Of a stretch of 64,000 nucleotides of DNA, positions 37,214-47,224 are shown one piece after another. The translations under genes were made by a program, and so were the position numbers. Numbering within the stretch: the stretch's first letter is position 1; every line of letters starts with the position of its first letter. The notes beneath the pieces were generated by a model, which ran no database searches, was not told the DNA's origin, and saw nothing but the letters and a program-made list of their open reading frames with translations. Source of the stretch: Muricauda sp. SCSIO 65647 (GTDB taxonomy: Bacteria; Bacteroidota; Bacteroidia; Flavobacteriales; Flavobacteriaceae); assembly GCF_021534965.1 (NCBI RefSeq), contig NZ_CP091037.1:3665501-3729500 (forward strand), read 5' to 3'.

Positions 37214-38635
37214 TTAAACCGTAATGGCCTTTCTTTTTTCAAGTTCTGCACGTATTTCATTGGCACGCTTTTCAGATACATCATACTTTCGCATGACAAG
37301 CATCGCGAAAATTGTACCGGCCATGGGGAAAAAGCAAAAGAACGCCAGTAATCCATCCACCGCAGACTGTTGCCCGGTCGTGGCCAGGTCTGGGTTAAAG
37401 CCCACTATTGCAATTATGAGACCACTGAGCGCACCGGCTATGGCAAAACCTACTTTGACCATCCACCAGTAAATTGCACCGAAAATACCTTCTCTACGTT
37501 TACCTGAATTGAGTTCATCAATATCTATTACATCTGCGGTCATTGACATCATAATGGTAAACAAACTGCCTATGCCGAAAGAAAAGAAGGGTAGGCCGAT
37601 GATATACATCCAAGGTTTGCCCGGCACAAAAAGAAAGTACAACATGATGTAACCCACAACTGAAATACCCTGAGACACCATGAAGGCTTTTTTCTTGCCC
37701 ATAGCCTTGGCCATCCAGGTTACGGTCGGAATCACAATAAAGGTAGTGCCCAGTGCCCCTAAACAACCAAACAAAGATACCCAGATGCCCGAAGCGTCGG
37801 CGTCACCGTTGAACAATTTGTATACGACCACGAAAAATGTGAGTGCCGCAACAGTATTGAATGCATTGAAAATCAAGAACGTGGCAATACATATTTTTCT
37901 AAACTGACTGATCATGAAGGCCTCTTTAAAACTCTTGATTATCTTTTTCACACTATTGCCAATATTAGCGGAATTCAAAGGCTCATAATTTTCATTAAGC
38001 GTCGATTTACTTTTGATAAAAATTGCTGGGACCAAAGCACATATCGCACATGGAATAGCAACCCAAATTGCCAGTTCACGAACGGCCACATCTGCCGAGG
38101 GAAACCAATCTTGGTCGTACATGATCACCCAAAACCACGGAGCAATGACCCAGGCCCATTGGCCTATCCATTGGGCAATGGCCATGATATCGGTACGTTC
38201 ATGAAAATCGTCACTCATCTCATAGCCCATTGCCACATAAGGGACGCTAAAAAAGGTCAGGCCCAGATAAAAAATGATCGACCAGAGAAAGAAATACCAA
38301 AAGTTGTATTGCAATGTATCCTCTGCATAGAGCTGCCACATGAATATAAAGGCTATACCCATAATAAGCCCACCAATCAAGACATACTGTTTTCTCCTTC
38401 CCCATTTAGATTTGGTATTGTCTGAGATAAAGCCCATAATGGGATCGGTAATCGAATCGAAGATTCTGGGGAAAAAATAGATGAGTGACCACATCCAACC
38501 CGGAAATCCCAAATCTTCTACAAGCACCACCATGAAAATTCCGAGAATGGCCGGGAACATTTGGTTGGCAAACATTCCAATTCCAAAAGCCAGCTTTTGA
38601 CCAAATGGAACACTATCTTTATGTTCAGTACGCAT
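37214..38635 (-). CDS. GPH-type (MFS) glycoside:cation symporter
   Basis: 473 residues with about twelve hydrophobic segments. Family marks are FDSITDPIMGFISDNTKSKWGRRKQYVLIGG after helix 2 and MSMTADVIDIDELNSGKRREGIFGAIYWW in the second half, diagnostic for the GPH/MelB group. It should import oligosaccharides with sodium or protons across the inner membrane. It is a paralogue of the symporter at 39374, and the two probably divide substrates by length or branching (inference). Confidence 0.88.
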   Translation of the reverse strand: MRTEHKDSVPFGQKLAFGIGMFANQMFPAILGIFMVVLVEDLGFPGWMWSLIYFFPRIFDSITDPIMGFISDNTKSKWGRRKQYVLIGGLIMGIAFIFMWQLYAEDTLQYNFWYFFLWSIIFYLGLTFFSVPYVAMGYEMSDDFHERTDIMAIAQWIGQWAWVIAPWFWVIMYDQDWFPSADVAVRELAIWVAIPCAICALVPAIFIKSKSTLNENYEPLNSANIGNSVKKIIKSFKEAFMISQFRKICIATFLIFNAFNTVAALTFFVVVYKLFNGDADASGIWVSLFGCLGALGTTFIVIPTVTWMAKAMGKKKAFMVSQGISVVGYIMLYFLFVPGKPWMYIIGLPFFSFGIGSLFTIMMSMTADVIDIDELNSGKRREGIFGAIYWWMVKVGFAIAGALSGLIIAIVGFNPDLATTGQQSAVDGLLAFFCFFPMAGTIFAMLVMRKYDVSEKRANEIRAELEKRKAITV

Positions 38636-38693
38636 CGGTGAGCTGTGGCATCTTGTTAATTTTTAACGGATTCATCTTTGGCGTGGTTTTCCA

Positions 38694-39329
38694 CTAAAAA
38701 ACTCCTCTACAGTTTTTTCTGGTATAAATCACAATGCGCTCTACTTCCTTAGCTCCGGCAGGCATTTCTTCCAATTGTAACCCTGGGTAATCATCAGCCT
38801 CCTTCCATTTTGCTATGGTAGCGCTGAAAAATGATGAGGCAGCGGAATCTGCTTCATAAACAATCAAATCATAGGCCTCTCCCTTGTCTCCGCCGAAACG
38901 GGTCACAACCTGCCATTCACCATCTCTTTTATAAGAAGTATTGGTATGGTCTGATTGCGGATAATACCTGTCATCAGTAGGTCTGATAATGACCCAAATA
39001 TCTTTTTCATGGCGTTCGGGATAAACGCCCATTGTCAGAATACGACAGTCTACGGAGTCTTTATCGATTGGAGAAACGACTTTCACGGCATTTACCGGCC
39101 CGCTGATCTTTAACTTATTGCCTATGGAAACCTGTTCCATTTGGGTATTGTAATTGACCAAATCTGATGAATAGCTGCCATATATCATCAATAAAATACC
39201 CGTTATTCCGAACAGTACCGCAAGTTTGGTGTTGAGCAACCTTTTGCCCGAGTTTCCTTTTATACTGCCAAGGATCGCCACCAATGCAAGTAGAACCCCT
39301 ATTGATATGATTATTATTTTTGTTGACAT
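38694..39329 (-). CDS. Membrane protein of unknown function between two sugar symporters
   Basis: 211 residues. Two hydrophobic helices near the N-terminus (about 4-22 and 34-54) are followed by a soluble domain of about 155 residues with beta pattern (LKISGPVNAVKVVSPI, DIWVIIRPTDDRYYPQSDH, YDLIVYEAD, VERIVIYTRKN). I recognise no family. Its position between two symporters in a beta-glucan operon suggests it modulates transport or binds substrate at the inner membrane (inference). Confidence 0.7.
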   Translation of the reverse strand: MSTKIIIISIGVLLALVAILGSIKGNSGKRLLNTKLAVLFGITGILLMIYGSYSSDLVNYNTQMEQVSIGNKLKISGPVNAVKVVSPIDKDSVDCRILTMGVYPERHEKDIWVIIRPTDDRYYPQSDHTNTSYKRDGEWQVVTRFGGDKGEAYDLIVYEADSAASSFFSATIAKWKEADDYPGLQLEEMPAGAKEVERIVIYTRKNCRGVF

Positions 39330-39373
39330 CTTTCTTTTTTAACTTTTGTTACCTATTTAACCATTCAACACGA

Positions 39374-40804
39374 TTACAATACGCCCCTTCTTTCTTCGAG
39401 TAGGGCTTTGATCTCTTTTGCACGCTCTTCAGACAGGCTGTATTTCCACATCACCCAAATAGCCAAGGCTGCTGTTACTACAGGAATAATGATATCCGCG
39501 ATTCGTAGTTTGGTCAAAGTATCGACCGTTTGTGTGGCCGCATTACCATCAAATCCGATTAATTTCAATACCAGACCTCCTAAAACGAGCGCCAAGCCTT
39601 GCCCCAGTTTTACGACCCACCAGTATAATGCCCCAAAGGTACCCTCTTTCCTTGGCATGCCATTGTTGAGCTCATCTAGATCACAGACATCGGCGGTCAT
39701 ACTCATCATCAAGGTGAACAAACTACCCAAACCAAATGACATTAATGGTATTGGAATAAAAGAAAGCCAAACATTATCGGGAGTAAACGCCCACCACTTC
39801 AAAGCGTATCCAACTATAGAAAGGGCCGTTGAAATAATAAACGCCTTCTTTTTTCCCCATTTCGTGGCCATTGCCGATACAATCGGAATCACTAAAAATG
39901 CCGAGACCAATGCACCTATGGAGCTAAACCAGGCCGGCCATGTCGCGGTGGCTTCATAGCTTCCGTTAAAAATGTAAAAAACGAAAATAAAGAAGCTGAA
40001 AGACGCTACGATTTGGTAACCATTAAATACCAAGAAAGTAGCACCACATAGTTTCATAAATGGCTTATTCTTTACGGCCTCTCCTATACTGACAAATAGG
40101 TCTTTTAAATTACTGAATATAGAGGAAAAGGTCAATTTTTTTCTATTTCCCATTTGGGCCGAATCCATGCCCCTACAAAAAATAGCCGGCAAAAGCCCGA
40201 GTAGCAAACAAGCTACCCCAACATAAATTGCCATGGTTCTTACGCCTTCGGCTTGGTTGCTAAAAATATCTGGATCGGCAATGATCACCCAAAACCAAGG
40301 TACAATTACCCAAGCTATTAGACCGACTGTTTGTGAAAATGCCATTAAACGGGTTCGCTCGTTATAATCTGAGGTCATTTCATAGCCCAAGCCGACCAAG
40401 GGTGTAGCGAACATGGTATTGCCAATAAGAAAAACCATTGACATAATGAGGAAGTACCAGAAGTTATAGTCTGAAGAATTGTTTTCATTAAGCTGCCAAA
40501 GAAAAACAAAGGTAACGGCACTCAGTATGCCCCCAACCAAAATGTAGGGCCTTCTTCTACCCCACTTTGAGCTTGTATTATCAGAAATAAACCCCATAAT
40601 CGGATCGGTGATCGCATCAAAAAAACGGGGTAATCCACCCAACAAACCTGCCAAAAATGGATCCATACCGAAGGCTGTCAATAAGAAGAACATAAAGAAA
40701 CCCAGGGCTCCCGGATAAAGGTTCAAAACCAAATGGCCCGCTCCGAAGGCCGCTTTTTGCCCTAAGGGGACTATATCTTTTGCAGCAGTTTTACTTTCAG
40801 ACAT
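39374..40804 (-). CDS. GPH-type (MFS) glycoside:cation symporter, second copy
   Basis: 476 residues, about twelve hydrophobic segments. FDAITDPIMGFISDNTSSKWGRRRPYILVGG and MSMTADVCDLDELNNGMPRKEGTFGALYWW match the GPH group and the symporter at 37214 position by position. It should import laminari-oligosaccharides or glucose-containing disaccharides. It follows the GH30 gene by 30 bases and precedes the unknown membrane protein by 44 bases. Confidence 0.88.
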   Translation of the reverse strand: MSESKTAAKDIVPLGQKAAFGAGHLVLNLYPGALGFFMFFLLTAFGMDPFLAGLLGGLPRFFDAITDPIMGFISDNTSSKWGRRRPYILVGGILSAVTFVFLWQLNENNSSDYNFWYFLIMSMVFLIGNTMFATPLVGLGYEMTSDYNERTRLMAFSQTVGLIAWVIVPWFWVIIADPDIFSNQAEGVRTMAIYVGVACLLLGLLPAIFCRGMDSAQMGNRKKLTFSSIFSNLKDLFVSIGEAVKNKPFMKLCGATFLVFNGYQIVASFSFFIFVFYIFNGSYEATATWPAWFSSIGALVSAFLVIPIVSAMATKWGKKKAFIISTALSIVGYALKWWAFTPDNVWLSFIPIPLMSFGLGSLFTLMMSMTADVCDLDELNNGMPRKEGTFGALYWWVVKLGQGLALVLGGLVLKLIGFDGNAATQTVDTLTKLRIADIIIPVVTAALAIWVMWKYSLSEERAKEIKALLEERRGVL

Positions 40805-40834
40805 CGTGTTATATTTATCGGTTCTTAAATTTGG

Positions 40835-42358
40835 TTAGCTATTCTCTGGTATAGTTTCAACCATTATTGTCTGTATGGCCTGTCCGCTTATTTGAACAGC
40901 CGTGGAACGCTCTCCCAAAACAAGGGAAAAGTTTCTAGGTTCGGCCTCTTGATTTAAAATGACCACGGCGACCGATCCATCAAGATTTTCAACAGCAGTG
41001 ACCTGTAATACATCATCTCGGTTTTCAAAGCCTATTCTTATCGCACCGGGCCTGATATAACGACTAAAGTGTACCAATGTATGATATAGGGGTGTGAAGT
41101 ACACCTCATCAGTTTTGGGATCCACAATGACCGATGCCACACACCAGTTCTTGAACCAATTGGGGCCACCCTGTTTATTCAACACCATGTTCCAGTCGAT
41201 CCAACCGTCGACCCAATTGTTAAGGCAACCGATAATGTCTCGTGCATACCGGTATACCGGCACATATTTGGGGTGTAGGTGTTTGTCTTCTTCAGGTGCC
41301 CAGTCCCAACCCCAATCTGTCGCTTCTTTAGACCAGTACCATGAATCGTCTTGCCATTTGGGCACCTCTGCATCTACACAGGCCTCTGATTGGATCAGAT
41401 ACTTGTCAGGTGCCTTTTTATGGGCGTATTGCAAAGCATCTGGAAATACTTCATACGTGCTGGCGTACCAATGTACCGCGGTACCATCATAATATTTTGA
41501 GGTGGCCTCGTTCTTGTACATCTCATCGACCCATTCTTTCAAATGCTCACGGTTTTGGTCGTATCCCAAAATCTTGACTTCGGCTTTGCCATCGGCTTCC
41601 AATTTGGGCCCCAAATGGTTCTGTACAAATTGTGTCATTTCCTCAGGGGAATAGTGCATACTTTCCCAGTTATTTCCGTTACCAAGCGGCTCATTTTCCA
41701 CCGTTAGTCCCCAAATGTCAATACCTTCATTTTTGTATGCGTCAATATACTTGGAAAAAAACAACGCCCAGGTATCATAATATTTTGGCAATAACTTTCC
41801 CCCAACATAGTCATTGTTGTCTTTCATCCAGGGTGGGGCGGTCCATGGTGATGCCAAAATCTTGAACCCATCTTTTGATATCGCCATCGCCTCTTTAATA
41901 ATGGGGATGATGTCATCACGGTCTTCATCAATGGAAAAATGTTCCAGTTCTGTATCGCCCTCGACAGGTGCATAAGAATAATTGTTCAAAGAGAAATCAC
42001 AAGAGTTCATGTGCGTGCGCGTCAATGAATACCTTGCCCCGTCCTCACCAAAATAGGCTTCCAAAATTTTATGGCGGTTTTGTTTGCCCAGCTGGTTCAA
42101 CAAATGTGCCGATGCTTCGGTAAACGACCCTCCAAACCCTGTTATGGTCTGAAACTTTTGATCGGGCAACAGTTTTATGGTTGCCGTATTCCCATCGGAA
42201 GAAACCGCCGTTATTCTTTCTAGCTTATTGCCATTGGCCGAGGTTTCGTACACCGTCACGTGCAAAGACCGCTGTTTTTCGCTACACCCCAGCATACCCA
42301 TGGTCAATACGATAAAAATATAATGTTTCGGTGTTCCCATTCCCCGATATCTTACCAT
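40835..42358 (-). CDS. GH30-family glycosidase lipoprotein (probable beta-1,6-glucan-active)
   Basis: 507 residues; an alternative ATG at 42340 gives a cleaner signal peptide. The lipobox is GMLGC. Clan GH-A barrel: ITGFGGSFTEASAHLL near the start, acid/base Glu in LTVENEPLGN (Glu223 from the first ATG), nucleophile Glu325 in YLIQSEACVD, and a C-terminal beta-sandwich. GH30 members linked to laminarin loci remove beta-1,6 glucose branches. It should be anchored in the periplasm or on the surface. It starts six bases after the preceding GH17 gene. Confidence 0.9.
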   Translation of the reverse strand: MVRYRGMGTPKHYIFIVLTMGMLGCSEKQRSLHVTVYETSANGNKLERITAVSSDGNTATIKLLPDQKFQTITGFGGSFTEASAHLLNQLGKQNRHKILEAYFGEDGARYSLTRTHMNSCDFSLNNYSYAPVEGDTELEHFSIDEDRDDIIPIIKEAMAISKDGFKILASPWTAPPWMKDNNDYVGGKLLPKYYDTWALFFSKYIDAYKNEGIDIWGLTVENEPLGNGNNWESMHYSPEEMTQFVQNHLGPKLEADGKAEVKILGYDQNREHLKEWVDEMYKNEATSKYYDGTAVHWYASTYEVFPDALQYAHKKAPDKYLIQSEACVDAEVPKWQDDSWYWSKEATDWGWDWAPEEDKHLHPKYVPVYRYARDIIGCLNNWVDGWIDWNMVLNKQGGPNWFKNWCVASVIVDPKTDEVYFTPLYHTLVHFSRYIRPGAIRIGFENRDDVLQVTAVENLDGSVAVVILNQEAEPRNFSLVLGERSTAVQISGQAIQTIMVETIPENS

Positions 42359-42364
42359 TCATTT

Positions 42365-43663
42365 TTAATGATGAGCGTTGATTTCACTTGCCGTAGGGGG
42401 TACCAATACTTCACTCAGCAATGCCTCTTTATCACCATTATAGGTTTTTGTTATGGGGTTGCCATTTCTGGTCAATCCTTCAAACATACCTTTGTCCACC
42501 TCGTCCCAAAGCGCATATTTGGCCTTGCCATCAACCGTAAACAGGCCAAAGTGCTTTTCAGAATTTCCTGGATTGTTACCACCTTTCCATGGCTCATCAA
42601 AACCTTCGAAATAAAAGCATGACATTTTGGCTTCGTTTGTCCAGTCACGCATGTGTTGATAGTACAATGCTTCTTTGTACTCGTCACAGGCTTTAGAGCC
42701 CTTTGGCCCATAATAACCATCAGAAAAACTTGCCCACCCCGTTTCACCGATATGAATGGACTTGCTGATCCCCAGACTTTCCATATAATCCTTTACGGCT
42801 TGGTATTGGGCCATGGCATAATGTTTTGCCCTTAGCATGGCCACATCAACTATTTCCAAATGGGTCATGTCTGTATGTCCTTCAATCGGTTTTTGCCAAA
42901 ATTCTGGCTGGTAGTGCGTGTCGTGCATTGGGTAGGTATGAATGGAAAGGAAATCTACCGCTTCTATTAATTTATTCAAATCCTCGACATGGTATTCGTC
43001 TCCACCGCCACCCCATGACGCAAAATTATCGGAGCTTGTAACCCATAAATCCTTTGAAAGCTTTCCTTCTTTTTTAAGGTCTTGTAAATGGTTGACCCAT
43101 TTTAAGATTACGTCGGGTTGCACATAGTAGTCAGCTGCCCATTTGACCATGGCCTCATTGCCAACGGCCAGCACCTTTACGATGTCAGGATACTTGTTGG
43201 CAAGCCTGACGGCTTCCTCAACCTGTGGTTTGTTGTCTGCACTTTCTTGGTTGTGATCCGGTTCCATACCCGTCCAGGCATTAAGACAATCAATCCATAT
43301 ACCCAGCATAACATACATTTCCAATTCAGGGTCTTCTTTTTTCAGCTCAGTGATGGCCTGTAGCAAGTTAGCTGCTTGTGGTTTATGTACTTTATAGGTA
43401 CGAAGCACTTTAATGCCCATTGCGGCCAATATTTTTACATCCTCCTTAAGCTCGTCCATTGTTGGCTCAATGTTATGGTCGGCATATCGGTACCCTCCGT
43501 ATGACATGGCCAAATATTCAGGGTGTCCTAAAATGTCCTTTGCGCTTAGACTCAATTCTTTCGTCACGGTTTCGGTTTTGCTTTCTGTTTTTGAATTGTT
43601 TTTGCATGAAAATATGAATACTGGCAACAACAAGTACATCATTATTCTTATATGGTGCTTCAT
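42365..43663 (-). CDS. GH17-family beta-1,3-glucanase lipoprotein
   Basis: About 432 residues from the ATG at 43663; a second ATG three codons earlier (43672) is possible. The signal peptide ends in lipobox IFSC. Catalytic acid: Glu170 in VLAVGNEAMVKW. Nucleophile: Glu307 in IHIGETGWASF (numbering from 43663). The GH17 barrel is longer than in the cytoplasmic paralogue at 36281. It should cleave linear beta-1,3-glucan chains, probably in the periplasm. It starts 17 bases after the phosphorylase gene, so the two are co-transcribed. Confidence 0.9.
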   Translation of the reverse strand: MKHHIRIMMYLLLPVFIFSCKNNSKTESKTETVTKELSLSAKDILGHPEYLAMSYGGYRYADHNIEPTMDELKEDVKILAAMGIKVLRTYKVHKPQAANLLQAITELKKEDPELEMYVMLGIWIDCLNAWTGMEPDHNQESADNKPQVEEAVRLANKYPDIVKVLAVGNEAMVKWAADYYVQPDVILKWVNHLQDLKKEGKLSKDLWVTSSDNFASWGGGGDEYHVEDLNKLIEAVDFLSIHTYPMHDTHYQPEFWQKPIEGHTDMTHLEIVDVAMLRAKHYAMAQYQAVKDYMESLGISKSIHIGETGWASFSDGYYGPKGSKACDEYKEALYYQHMRDWTNEAKMSCFYFEGFDEPWKGGNNPGNSEKHFGLFTVDGKAKYALWDEVDKGMFEGLTRNGNPITKTYNGDKEALLSEVLVPPTASEINAHH

Positions 43664-43680
43664 CTGTATCATGCCTATTT

Positions 43681-46600
43681 CTATTTTTTGAAGGATACGA
43701 TTATTTTCTCGATTGCTCCAGTTCTATTCAAAACTTTGGCACTTGTTTCAGCATCGAGTTCAAGGCTGTCGAATTCAAGCGTCGTATTTTCATGGAAATC
43801 TACTTTTATGCCCTCCCTTTCTCCCAATTCATAAACAATCGGCACTTGACAATAGGTAAAACAAAGAGCGTCTTTTTCCAATTCAATTTTTTGCACTTCT
43901 TTTTTAACGTTAGTGTATTTGAAGGTCTTAGCGTGCTGTAAATACTCTTCTTTTCGTAACAAGTGCGGACTGAAAATCAATCTGCCGCCCTTTACAAAAA
44001 CGCCCAGTTCACCGAAGCGACTAAGGATATCTTCTTTTACCTGACCTGTCATTCCCGGTTGTTGGGCTCCCTTTCCTGCAGGGGTATGGGAATAGGGATC
44101 CGTAGGAAAAGCACCATATAATTCAGGCGACTTATGCACCCCTATGCCTTCATTGATTTCATAATAATGTTCTAGCAACCGACCTATGATCTCCTCATTT
44201 TCCTTTTCATCAATCGCCCTCAAACAGGTTTCTTGAACAGCAAGAAGTAACTTAGAAACCATGTGCCAGTAGATCGAGCCCAGCCCTTCATAGCCAAAGA
44301 ACGTTCCCGATCGCCCTGTAAAGGCCTTGTGGTTAAAAACTTCCTCGAAAGCTTGCAATAGCAATGGGGCATCCTTTTTTACGAGATCTCCATATTTTTC
44401 AGGTAATTGTGCCAAGGCCTCTTTTAAGCTATTGGCATTGTTGAAATTTCCATTGAAATGATAACCCCCATCAATATCTTTCTCTATTATTTCTGTATTC
44501 CCATCTTCTAGAAGCCGATTTGCCAAATCTGATTCTGCAATATTGGCCGATGGTATGTTGTTCTTTCGCGAAAAACGGGGAAGTTCTTTATTGGGATATA
44601 GAATATAGCTATACTGATCATGCCTAAAAAGTGTACTGTTCTTGAGTGCATCCAAGACTTCGAGAGAAGCTTTGCCCGACAGATATTTGGCGCTAAGTAC
44701 CGCCACCTGACCTTCCAACATCTCTGATAGATATGAAATGGAAACTTCCGTATCATTCTCGACCGTCATCAAATTATAGGCGTGATATAGGTTGTCAGGG
44801 CGTTTGTTGGCATCTATACTATGCTCTAAGTATTGCCGGGTAACCTGAACAAATTTCAGCACATCTGTCTTTGTAATGGTTGTTTTATTGGCACTAAAAC
44901 CCTTTTTATAAATTGTGTTTCTGTACTGGCTACCAGCATTTCCCAATCCATCCACCACAGTTTTTCTATCCGTGTCAGAAACCTTACCGGAAAGAATTGA
45001 TTGGTTTTTGATAAGTACATCGGTTACATTATTGAAAAATAAGATGAGTTCTTCTGAAAGATAATAGCCATCATTTGGTATTGTTTCAACCAAATCTTCA
45101 AAGAACTTTAAAAACCTTCTCAGATAGTACAAGGTGACCATAGAGATACCATTGCCCACCAAGGCATTATTGGCATCGTTCCATTCGGGTCTTTGGGTGT
45201 TCATCCAAATACCTCCCTCGGGTATCAAATTGGACACTTTCGCCAAAACCGTGGCCAGTAATTTTTCAAGCAGGTTTACATGATGGATCGATTGATGGGC
45301 ATCTTTCAACAAGGCTGCATCGGCACCTATTTGTCCTCTTTCCCTATTGATCTCATCATCGAGTTCAGCATCAAAGAGAATAGTGTCTTTTGGGTCTTTA
45401 AGAATATCCCCGTAGTCTTTTATTTTATAGGGCACATTGGCGTACACAAAAATATTTTCATTGAAATATGTCGCCAATTTGCTGGGGTAATGGTCTTCAA
45501 TAAATTCTAAAAATTTTAGGAGATAAATAATTTGATGGTCTCCCCAATAACCGATGTATGACCAAGGGTCATCGGGTTCTATGGTTTCCCAATCAAAACC
45601 GCCCTTGGTCACCCGATATGGGTTATAGCCATCAAAAGTGGTCGCGTTGACAAACTTGAAGATCATGCTCTCAATAAAGACTGGATAAGAGTGCGCCAAG
45701 GCTTCCCAATTTTGAAAAATATCGCGCCAATTGCCCTCATAATCCAAAATCTTTTTGCCGTCATCTGTTTCGGTATTGATCGAGAACTTATTCCATGGAC
45801 GGCTTGGATCGCCATGTCTTCTGCTAAATTTCAAGGGCATGTATTCACAAGCCAGTCTTTTGAAATCGGCATCTTGGCTATCTTCAGTACATTTTTTCAA
45901 AAAACTGCACGAAAATTTGTCGGGAAGTTCTTCTATGGCCGTCTTCTTGCGCTGATAAACTTTTTTATTTGCCTTTTCAATATAGTTGCGAAAATCTGTT
46001 CTTTCAATTTCATAGCCGTTATCAAAAATACCTCCACGCATGATATTGAAGAGTACGTTTGAAAAATGCCGTGTATCCCTCATTTTATCTGCTGTCAGTT
46101 GTATGGCATCTGCAGCAGTATTCAACCTTAACAATTCTTCAGAGCCTTTTTGAATATCCTTTTCGATAAGACCAAAAAGGTTCTTTTCTGTTTTGATCAA
46201 ATGGGAAATCTCGGCCATATCAACTTTTGACTGATTTACCTCGGCGATCAACATCCAGTGCTTTTCGGCATTTGGTTTTAAACTGACATCCGCATTTACG
46301 AAATAAGCTCCCTTTTCGGCTTTGATGTCCACTTCTTGCTCAATTGCCCGTCCACCCCTAAAAGCATCCAACTGCATGGAAGAAAGCAAGTGTTTTGCTT
46401 TTTCCAAACCTGTTGACCAAACCGTGGTCGCTTTCAACGCTTCACTGGGCTCTGCCCTATCAACGATGATTGCACTGAGGGCATAAATGCCCAAACCTAT
46501 ATCGGTTTCAAGCTCGTTTTTCTTATAGGCATCTACAAGATTGCTACTTGCATTTTGCAATGCCGAAGCCACACCATAGGTCATGATATTCTGAATTCCA

Positions 46601-47136
46601 TCCAGAACCGCTATTTTGACCTCATCTTCGCCGTTATTGACAAGGGTCGATTTCTTTACAAAACCAAATCTGCTGCTAGCGTTCCAATGGTAGCGAAAGG
46701 TCAGGCCCAAATCTTCATTTATTTCTTCAAAGACAATTTTGTTGCCATAGCTGTTTTTGTAAAGATTTCTATGGATTTCATAGATACCTGGATATGTATC
46801 TGAAAAAGGCTCCCACAAGAAGACTTTTCCCTTGGCCTGTACCTTAAGTATGGTCTTGCTGCCTGTTATATCGGCTGATTCTGTTATTTTATCATCTGTA
46901 TAGTACGGAAACAAAGCCGACTCAGCGTTTTGTCTACCGGCCGATAATCCGCCATTGCTCGAGATGAACATCCAATGATTTGAATGGCTCACAATGCTCA
47001 TGAAGAAAGGGCGCATGGCATCATAGTTTGAGATCTTGTAATAGTCTTCTTCTTCAAACTGAACCTGTTGGCCCTTGATTTCCTTTTTAGCCGTCTCGAT
47101 TTTTGAGTTGCCTATATAAATATCCTTTCCAGACAT
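43681..47136 (-). CDS. GH149-like beta-1,3-oligoglucan phosphorylase
   Basis: 1151 residues from the ATG at 47136. A TTG nine codons earlier is in frame but less likely. There is no signal peptide, so it is cytoplasmic. The N-terminal beta-sandwich begins DYYKISNYDAMRPFFMSIVSHSNHWMFISSNGGLSAGRQN, as in inverting GH94-like phosphorylases, and an (alpha/alpha)6 barrel follows. GNWRDIFQNWEAL carries the likely general acid Asp472. The length (over 1100 residues) favours GH149 (GH161 is the alternative) over ordinary cellobiose or laminaribiose phosphorylases of about 800. It would split beta-1,3-gluco-oligosaccharides with phosphate into glucose-1-phosphate. The operon partners (GH16, GH17, GH30) support this. 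Confidence 0.82.
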   Translation of the reverse strand: MSGKDIYIGNSKIETAKKEIKGQQVQFEEEDYYKISNYDAMRPFFMSIVSHSNHWMFISSNGGLSAGRQNAESALFPYYTDDKITESADITGSKTILKVQAKGKVFLWEPFSDTYPGIYEIHRNLYKNSYGNKIVFEEINEDLGLTFRYHWNASSRFGFVKKSTLVNNGEDEVKIAVLDGIQNIMTYGVASALQNASSNLVDAYKKNELETDIGLGIYALSAIIVDRAEPSEALKATTVWSTGLEKAKHLLSSMQLDAFRGGRAIEQEVDIKAEKGAYFVNADVSLKPNAEKHWMLIAEVNQSKVDMAEISHLIKTEKNLFGLIEKDIQKGSEELLRLNTAADAIQLTADKMRDTRHFSNVLFNIMRGGIFDNGYEIERTDFRNYIEKANKKVYQRKKTAIEELPDKFSCSFLKKCTEDSQDADFKRLACEYMPLKFSRRHGDPSRPWNKFSINTETDDGKKILDYEGNWRDIFQNWEALAHSYPVFIESMIFKFVNATTFDGYNPYRVTKGGFDWETIEPDDPWSYIGYWGDHQIIYLLKFLEFIEDHYPSKLATYFNENIFVYANVPYKIKDYGDILKDPKDTILFDAELDDEINRERGQIGADAALLKDAHQSIHHVNLLEKLLATVLAKVSNLIPEGGIWMNTQRPEWNDANNALVGNGISMVTLYYLRRFLKFFEDLVETIPNDGYYLSEELILFFNNVTDVLIKNQSILSGKVSDTDRKTVVDGLGNAGSQYRNTIYKKGFSANKTTITKTDVLKFVQVTRQYLEHSIDANKRPDNLYHAYNLMTVENDTEVSISYLSEMLEGQVAVLSAKYLSGKASLEVLDALKNSTLFRHDQYSYILYPNKELPRFSRKNNIPSANIAESDLANRLLEDGNTEIIEKDIDGGYHFNGNFNNANSLKEALAQLPEKYGDLVKKDAPLLLQAFEEVFNHKAFTGRSGTFFGYEGLGSIYWHMVSKLLLAVQETCLRAIDEKENEEIIGRLLEHYYEINEGIGVHKSPELYGAFPTDPYSHTPAGKGAQQPGMTGQVKEDILSRFGELGVFVKGGRLIFSPHLLRKEEYLQHAKTFKYTNVKKEVQKIELEKDALCFTYCQVPIVYELGEREGIKVDFHENTTLEFDSLELDAETSAKVLNRTGAIEKIIVSFKK

Positions 47137-47224
47137 TGATTTGATTCGATTCGATTTGAACAATGATTAAAGCAATGAAGGGTCGCTACACAAATATGCA
47201 TCGACCCTTTATTAAACCTTATTT

